Positions 6,860 through 10,691 of a stretch of 10,691 nt of DNA are shown piece by piece. Below the pieces are notes generated by a model. The model ran no database searches. It was not told the origin of the DNA and saw only the letters and a program-made list of their open reading frames with translations. The translations under genes were made by a program, and so were the position numbers. This DNA is from an uncultured beta proteobacterium (GTDB lineage: Bacteria > Pseudomonadota > Gammaproteobacteria > Burkholderiales > Burkholderiaceae), in NCBI GenBank assembly GCA_903930665.1, contig CAIYZI010000609.1, positions 1 to 10,691 on the forward strand, read 5' to 3'. Within the stretch, counting starts at the first letter, position 1, and every line of letters starts with the position of its first letter.

Positions 6860-7334
6860 GGGTGATATCACCCTCACATTAGATGCTGTTAAAGCACCTA
6901 AGAGCGTTGCTAACTTTTTGCAGTATGTAAAAAGCGGTCACTATGATGGGACCATCTTCCATCGCGTCATTGATAACTTCATGATTCAAGGTGGTGGCAT
7001 GACTGCTGGCATGAAGCAAAAGCCTACTGGCGCAGAAATTGAAAACGAAGCAAACAATGGCCTGAAAAACGAACGTGGCACTGTTGCCATGGCTCGTACT
7101 AGTGACCCGCATTCAGCAACAGCACAGTTCTTTATTAACGTGAATGACAATGACTTCTTAAATCACACCGCAGAAAATGCGCAAGGTTGGGGATACGCTG
7201 TATTTGGCAAGGTAACTGATGGGTTGGATGTTGTAGATACCATCCGCAAAGTAAAAACAGGTTCTACTGGCTTTCATCAAGATGTACCTGCTGAAGATGT
7301 GGTTATCGAAAAGGCAACTGTCCTCGAAGAATGA
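6831..7334 (+). CDS. ppiB: Peptidyl-prolyl cis-trans isomerase, cyclophilin type (cytoplasmic)
   Basis: Catalyses cis-trans isomerisation of peptide bonds before proline and assists folding. The 167 residues match E. coli PpiB (164). Cyclophilin motifs are complete: IFHRVIDNFMIQGGG (42-56) with catalytic R45, the ATAQFFINV segment (96-104), and GYAVFGKVTDGLDVVD (121-136). There is no signal peptide, so it should act in the cytoplasm, unlike periplasmic PpiA, although genomes of this order often label this gene ppiA. The ATG lies 29 bp inside the end of the TPR lipoprotein gene in another frame, and the TGA overlaps the lpxH ATG as ATGA. Translation of all three genes is therefore probably coupled. 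No separate promoter is visible. Confidence 0.95.
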   Translation: MAKVLLKTNKGDITLTLDAVKAPKSVANFLQYVKSGHYDGTIFHRVIDNFMIQGGGMTAGMKQKPTGAEIENEANNGLKNERGTVAMARTSDPHSATAQFFINVNDNDFLNHTAENAQGWGYAVFGKVTDGLDVVDTIRKVKTGSTGFHQDVPAEDVVIEKATVLEE

Positions 7335-8119
7335 GTGAGCAATTTTCGAGCGCCCTGCTCATCTCAGATTTACACCTGACGCCGTCAATGCCTTTGACGG
7401 CGCAACGCTTCTTTGATTTTTGCGAAAAAGATGCCCCAAAAGTTGAAGCAGTTTTTATCTTAGGGGATCTGTTTGAGTATTGGGTGGGCGATGATACGGC
7501 CACCCTCTCCCCATTTCAGCAAGAGGTACGGCGCGCGATTGCTACGCTTTCGACCAAAGTCAAAACCTATTACATGCACGGTAACCGAGACTTTTTAGTT
7601 GGCGCAGATTACCTAAAAAAAACCGGCATGACACTTTTAGCTGACCCCTCAAAAATCAGCGTTGCTGGTTCTGAATACATCGTGAGCCACGGTGACTCAC
7701 TATGTACAGCTGATGTGGGCTATCAAGTCTTTCGCTCCTGGGTACGTAAGGGATGGGTTCAAAAACTCTTCCTCAGAATGCCCCTCAAATGGCGTCGTTC
7801 GATTGCGAATAACCTACGTAGCAATAGTGCCACTCAATATCAACGTACCGCTCACCGTACACCCGAACTCAGTCATGTCAAAGCCGATGTCACGCTAGCT
7901 GCTTGCGCTGCTGTATTGCGCGATCAAGGGGGTGATAAGTTGATTCATGGTCACACCCACCTTCCCGCTAAGCATCATGAACATTTTCTGGAACAAGAGT
8001 GGGAACGTTGGGTTCTGTCGGATTGGGATTTAGATCATCCCGTAAGAGCCCTGCCAAGGGCAAGCGCCCTACTCATTGATGTTGATGGTGTGCGTTACTG
8101 TGATCTAGCAAAACATTAA
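7331..8119 (+). CDS. lpxH: UDP-2,3-diacylglucosamine diphosphatase LpxH
   Basis: Hydrolyses UDP-2,3-diacylglucosamine to lipid X and UMP, a step of lipid A synthesis at the inner face of the cytoplasmic membrane. It is a calcineurin-like, Mn-dependent metallophosphoesterase. Metal-site motifs appear in order: ISDLHL (D13, H15), ILGDLFEYWVGDD (D46), HGNRDFL (N85, R86, D87), VSHGDSLC (H120) and IHGHTHLP (206-212). A basic, helical cap segment lies between about residues 130 and 170 (WVRKGWVQKLF, LKWRRSIANNLR), where lipid substrate binds in known LpxH. At 262 residues it is slightly longer than E. coli LpxH (240). Its ATG overlaps the ppiB stop as ATGA. An A8 run lies inside the gene at 7615-7622. 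It is last in its operon and is followed by a strong terminator. Confidence 0.96.
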   Translation: MSEQFSSALLISDLHLTPSMPLTAQRFFDFCEKDAPKVEAVFILGDLFEYWVGDDTATLSPFQQEVRRAIATLSTKVKTYYMHGNRDFLVGADYLKKTGMTLLADPSKISVAGSEYIVSHGDSLCTADVGYQVFRSWVRKGWVQKLFLRMPLKWRRSIANNLRSNSATQYQRTAHRTPELSHVKADVTLAACAAVLRDQGGDKLIHGHTHLPAKHHEHFLEQEWERWVLSDWDLDHPVRALPRASALLIDVDGVRYCDLAKH

Positions 8120-8136
8120 TTTTTAAGACACTCCAA

Positions 8137-8179
8137 AATACAGAAAAGCCGAAGTATCTCACTTCGGCTTTTCTGTATT
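8137..8179. terminator. Bidirectional rho-independent terminator between lpxH and suhB
   Basis: AATACAGAAAAGCCGAAGT (8137-8155) and its exact reverse complement (8161-8179) form a 19-bp perfect stem with a 5-base loop, ATCTC. The GCCGAAG/CTTCGGC core is flanked by AAAA on one side and TTTT on the other, so transcripts from either side end in a U run. It lies 17 bp after the lpxH stop and 22 bp after the suhB stop, so it ends both convergent units. Confidence 0.93.
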
Positions 8180-8201
8180 AACGCCTTCTAAAAACTGATA
8201 A

Positions 8202-8990
8202 TTAATATGCAGAATACTTAGAAAGATTTTGGGCCATTTGGGCAAAAATACGAGGATTAGCGGCCATTACTTCGCCAGTCTTCAAGAAACCTTCTTCACC
8301 GCGATAATTACCCACCAAGCCACCAGCCTCAGTAATCAATAAGGCACCAGCAGCCATATCCCAAGGCTTGAGATCACTCTCAAAGAAACCATCGTATCTA
8401 CCAGCAGCAACATAAGCCAAATCCAATGAAGCAGCTCCTGGGCGACGCAAGCCAGCACACTGACGTGACATCTCCGCGAATATCTTTAGATACTTTTCCA
8501 AGTCTTGATCTTCACGATATGGAAAGCCTGTACCGATAAGAGAATTCGTTAAACGATCTTGAGTGCCTACACGTAAACGCCGACGATCTAGATAAGCACC
8601 TGCCCCACGGGTGGCGGTAAAAAGTTCATCACGGGTTGGGTCGTAGACTACCGCTTGCTGAGTCACTCCATTAACAGAGAGCGCAATAGATACCGCATAT
8701 TGAGGAAAGCCGTGAATAAAATTGGTAGTGCCATCTAGCGGATCAATAATCCAGACGTTTTCGGCATCTGCATTACGTTCACCAGTTTCTTCAGCCAAGA
8801 ATCCATGGGTTGGATAGGCTTCACTCAGAGTTTCAATAATGGCTGCTTCTGCAGCTTTATCAACCTCTGTCACAAAATCATTGTGTTGTTTGCGATCGAC
8901 TTGTAAACGCTCTAAATTTAAGGAGGCTCGGTTAATCACCGTTCCGGCACGACGGGCGGCCTTAACGGCCACATTTAACATGGGATGCAT
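8202..8990 (-). CDS. suhB: Inositol-1-monophosphatase family protein SuhB
   Basis: Member of the Mg-dependent, lithium-sensitive inositol monophosphatase fold. In E. coli, SuhB hydrolyses inositol phosphate in vitro, but its physiological role is as a partner of the Nus-factor antitermination complex on ribosomal RNA transcripts. Metal-site motifs are intact: AEETG (E67, E68), WIIDPLDGTTNF (D83, D86) and KPWDMAAG (D211). The 262 residues from the ATG at 8990 match the family (about 267). The frame stays open upstream to an ATG at 9077, but the family starts MHPMLN, so the extra 29 residues are most likely leader. No clear Shine-Dalgarno precedes 8990. The gene converges on lpxH across a shared terminator and diverges from trmJ. 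Whether it acts as enzyme, antitermination factor or both here is not decidable from sequence. Confidence 0.95.
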   Translation of the reverse strand: MHPMLNVAVKAARRAGTVINRASLNLERLQVDRKQHNDFVTEVDKAAEAAIIETLSEAYPTHGFLAEETGERNADAENVWIIDPLDGTTNFIHGFPQYAVSIALSVNGVTQQAVVYDPTRDELFTATRGAGAYLDRRRLRVGTQDRLTNSLIGTGFPYREDQDLEKYLKIFAEMSRQCAGLRRPGAASLDLAYVAAGRYDGFFESDLKPWDMAAGALLITEAGGLVGNYRGEEGFLKTGEVMAANPRIFAQMAQNLSKYSAY

Positions 8991-9127
8991 AGTATCGATC
9001 GACAAATTAGATAAGAACAAGCCTTTTATATTGCGCAAGGTCACTAAGAACTGCACGACAATACAAGGCGAATGCACAGATTCTAAACGATCCCTCTATT
9101 TCTATCTATCTCCAAACTGAAATAAAC
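8991..9127. promoter_or_regulatory. Divergent intergenic region suhB/trmJ
   Basis: These 137 bp separate divergent starts and must hold promoters for both genes. Visible elements are a minus-strand TATAAA (9030-9025) that could be a suhB -10, though no -35 matches at 16-18 bp, and a pyrimidine-rich stretch with TCTA/TCTATC repeats (about 9095-9112) just before trmJ. Neither gene has an obvious Shine-Dalgarno. Open frames through this region on both strands look like chance extension. Confidence 0.4.
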
Positions 9128-9883
9128 ATGAATACCGACCAAGCCAATCTCCTTCGCTGGGTTCTCGTAGAAACCAGTCACCCTGGCAATGTAGGGTCTG
9201 CTGCACGCGCCCTCAAAACCATGGGATTTGGCGATTTAAGACTTATTAACCCCAAGATTAAAGGGGTTGCAAGAGAATCTGAGGCGATTGCCCTAGCTAG
9301 CGGTGCCGGAGATATTCTAGAGTCGAGTCAAGAGAGTGAATCCTTGGATCTTGCTGTTCAGGACTGCTCACTTGTCTTGGGGCTCACCAGTCGTGATCGT
9401 GAGTTTGGACCTCCAGCCTTAGATTGGGTTTCAGCCCGTCATCTGGTTCAAGATGCTGTAAATAAGAAACAAAAGGTTGCCCTGCTCTTCGGACCTGAAA
9501 GAACGGGCTTAGATAACGATCACTTAGCCTTATGCACCCATCGGGTGTGGTTAGATGCCAACCCCTCCTACCCCTCCTTAAACCTTGCTCAAGCGATCAT
9601 GGTCTGTGCCTATACCCTAAGGGAGACCTTCACGACTTTTGACGGCCAAGAAACCGGGATGCTAGCAGATAGAGAGGCGTCTGCAGAATTCGCTGATCCA
9701 GCAGCAATTTCAGCCATGCTAGAGCATTGGCGAGCTGGCTTAGAAGCAATTGGCTATTTAGATCCAGCCAACCCTAAAAAATTAATGCCTCGCTTGCAGG
9801 CCCTTTTTGCCAGAACTCGCCTACATAAAGAAGAGATTGATCTCTTGCGAGGCATCGCAAAACAGATGCTCCTGAGAAAATAA
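9128..9883 (+). CDS. trmJ: tRNA (cytidine/uridine-32-2'-O)-methyltransferase TrmJ
   Basis: SPOUT-family methyltransferase that 2'-O-methylates position 32 in the anticodon loop of several tRNAs using S-adenosylmethionine; tRNA-Ser is among the E. coli substrates. The 251 residues compare with 246 in E. coli. Family motifs are clear: the N-terminal VETSHPGNVGSAARALKTMG (14-33), ALLFGPERTGLDN (118-130) and NPSYPSLNLAQAIMVCAY (145-162), the last two building the trefoil-knot cofactor site. The C-terminal 80 or so residues form the usual helical extension. The presence of the conserved NPSYPSLNL loop favours TrmJ over TrmH or TrmL. It is divergent from suhB, and cysE follows after 23 bp. Confidence 0.95.
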   Translation: MNTDQANLLRWVLVETSHPGNVGSAARALKTMGFGDLRLINPKIKGVARESEAIALASGAGDILESSQESESLDLAVQDCSLVLGLTSRDREFGPPALDWVSARHLVQDAVNKKQKVALLFGPERTGLDNDHLALCTHRVWLDANPSYPSLNLAQAIMVCAYTLRETFTTFDGQETGMLADREASAEFADPAAISAMLEHWRAGLEAIGYLDPANPKKLMPRLQALFARTRLHKEEIDLLRGIAKQMLLRK

Positions 9884-9906
9884 GCGTATCCCGTTAAAAT
9901 CGCTCT
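9872..9906 (+). promoter_or_regulatory. Putative cysE promoter, possibly leaderless
   Basis: CTGAGA (9872-9877, four of six matches to TTGACA), a 17-bp spacer, then TAAAAT (9895-9900, five of six matches to TATAAT), then six bases to the cysE ATG at 9907. The predicted transcription start coincides with the start codon, and there is no Shine-Dalgarno in the gap (CGCTCT). This has exactly the same layout as the element before accA. cysE could also be read from the trmJ promoter. Confidence 0.45.
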
Positions 9907-10662
9907 ATGTTTAATTCGCTTTTCGACCAAGTCGACTCCATCATAGTTCGGGACCCTGCCGCCAGAAATCGCTTGGAGGTCATTACTTGCTACCCAGGCT
10001 TACACGCTGTTTGGTTACACCGCGTGTCTCATGCTCTATGGAATGCAGGGCTTAAGTGGATCGCACGCCTCCTCTCCATGGTGGCACGCTGGATTACTGG
10101 CATTGAAATTCATCCGGGCGCAAAAATTGGTAGGCGCGTTTTTTTAGATCACGGTCTTGGTATTGTCATTGGTGAAACCACTGAGATTGGGGATGACTGC
10201 ACGATTTACCAAGGCGTGACTTTAGGGGGAACCTCTTTATACAAAGGCGTAAAACGCCACCCCACTTTAGGCAAAGGCGTCGTGATTAGCGCTGGTGCAA
10301 AAGTACTCGGTGGATTTACCGTGGGAGATGGCGCGCGCGTAGGATCAAACGCTGTTGTCTTAAAGGAAATTCCTGCCGGGGCTACAGCAGTAGGCATACC
10401 AGCGCGCATCTTGCATCCCGATTTACCGCAAAGTCCAGATAGCAAAACTAAAGAATATTTCTCGGCTTACGGCATCACTCCAAATATTGATGACCCAGTC
10501 TCAATGGCACTTAAAGGCCTAATTGATGCCAGTCTAGAACAAGAAGCGAAGATTGCCAATTTAGAAAAAGCTCTGGCTAAACTAGGTAACGTACCAACAG
10601 CCGAAGACGGCAGCGACACCAAACGTGATTTAGGCGCCCTCAAGGAGTGGTTAAAAGAGTAA
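9907..10662 (+). CDS. cysE: Serine O-acetyltransferase CysE (short N-terminus, extended C-terminus)
   Basis: Acetylates serine with acetyl-CoA to O-acetylserine, the committed step of cysteine synthesis. The left-handed beta-helix of hexapeptide repeats runs from about residue 65 to 165 (IHPGAKIGRRVFLDHGLGIVIGE, then YQGVTLGG, RHPTLGKGVVISAGAKVLG, GIPARIL). Active-site residues are D81-H82 and R117-H118 by family comparison. The N-terminal helical part is only about 60 residues, as in the shorter EpsC/Bacillus-like SAT class, whereas E. coli CysE (273) has a larger one. From about residue 170 a long tail continues to 251, with a predicted helix or coiled coil (DASLEQEAKIANLEKALAKLG) and the end KEWLKE. 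It lacks the terminal isoleucine that docks into cysteine synthase in E. coli and plants. The start ATG gives the usual FDQVDSIIVRDPAAR opening. trmJ ends 23 bp upstream. Confidence 0.95.
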   Translation: MFNSLFDQVDSIIVRDPAARNRLEVITCYPGLHAVWLHRVSHALWNAGLKWIARLLSMVARWITGIEIHPGAKIGRRVFLDHGLGIVIGETTEIGDDCTIYQGVTLGGTSLYKGVKRHPTLGKGVVISAGAKVLGGFTVGDGARVGSNAVVLKEIPAGATAVGIPARILHPDLPQSPDSKTKEYFSAYGITPNIDDPVSMALKGLIDASLEQEAKIANLEKALAKLGNVPTAEDGSDTKRDLGALKEWLKE

Positions 10663-10670
10663 GAGGGCAG

Positions 10671-10690
10671 GTAAGTAAGCAAGTAAACAA
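10671..10690 (+). repeat. Short imperfect 4-bp tandem repeat after cysE
   Basis: Starting 9 bp after the cysE stop the sequence reads GTAA GTAA GCAA GTAA ACAA, five imperfect tetranucleotide copies running to the window edge. It may continue outside the window. It holds no gene or terminator that I can see. Confidence 0.4.
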
Positions 10691-10691
10691 A

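Noticed and set aside
6831..7334. Periplasmic PpiA
   Set aside because: No signal peptide; the protein begins directly with the cyclophilin fold.
8839..9120. 93-codon plus-strand frame across the suhB 5' end and the intergenic region
   Set aside because: Mostly antisense to suhB, with low-complexity basic N-terminal part and no homologous character.
1..10691. CRISPR array, insertion sequence, prophage, toxin-antitoxin or defence module
   Set aside because: No direct-repeat array, transposase, integrase or terminal inverted repeats; every frame of substance belongs to a known core family except the TPR lipoprotein.

Overview
The window looks like an ordinary core-chromosome segment of a betaproteobacterium in the Burkholderiales. 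The best guess is a small freshwater Polynucleobacter-type genome: base composition is moderate, genes are tightly packed, protein families read as Burkholderiales versions, and the gene set (cysS, alkA, accA, tilS, lysC, tRNA-Ser next to a TPR lipoprotein, ppiB and lpxH) matches what I recall for that order. The taxon is inferred from protein character and gene order, not from a search. I see no insertion sequence, phage gene, CRISPR array, toxin-antitoxin pair or defence system, and no gene-free stretch over 300 bases.

Left part, minus strand, transcribed right to left: cysS (cysteinyl-tRNA synthetase), an AlkA-type DNA glycosylase, accA (acetyl-CoA carboxylase alpha), tilS (tRNA-Ile lysidine synthetase), lysC (aspartate kinase), then tRNA-Ser(GCU) at the edge. 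The first four are packed as an operon: the cysS stop shares one base with a GTG start of alkA, alkA and accA are 9 bp apart, and accA overlaps tilS by 35 bp. lysC follows after 74 bp and tRNA-Ser after another 68 bp.

Middle, plus strand, divergent from cysS: a TPR-repeat lipoprotein of unknown role, a cytoplasmic cyclophilin (ppiB) and lpxH (lipid A synthesis). They overlap by 29 bp and 4 bp, so they are very probably one mRNA. A perfect 19-bp inverted repeat after lpxH serves as a bidirectional terminator for lpxH and the convergent suhB.

Right part: suhB (minus), then the divergent trmJ (tRNA position-32 methyltransferase) and cysE (serine acetyltransferase), both plus.

Functionally the window mixes translation quality (tRNA-Ser, TilS, CysRS, TrmJ), amino-acid supply (LysC, CysE), envelope synthesis (AccA, LpxH, the lipoprotein), DNA repair and protein folding. 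I did not find a convincing new biological system. The most useful sequence-level observations are: a well-formed internal ribosome-binding site and in-frame ATG in lysC that would give a separate regulatory beta subunit; two promoter-like elements with identical geometry (17-bp spacer, TAAAAT, six bases, ATG) before accA and cysE that suggest leaderless mRNAs; a CysE with an unusual C-terminal extension; and start-site corrections for cysS and suhB.
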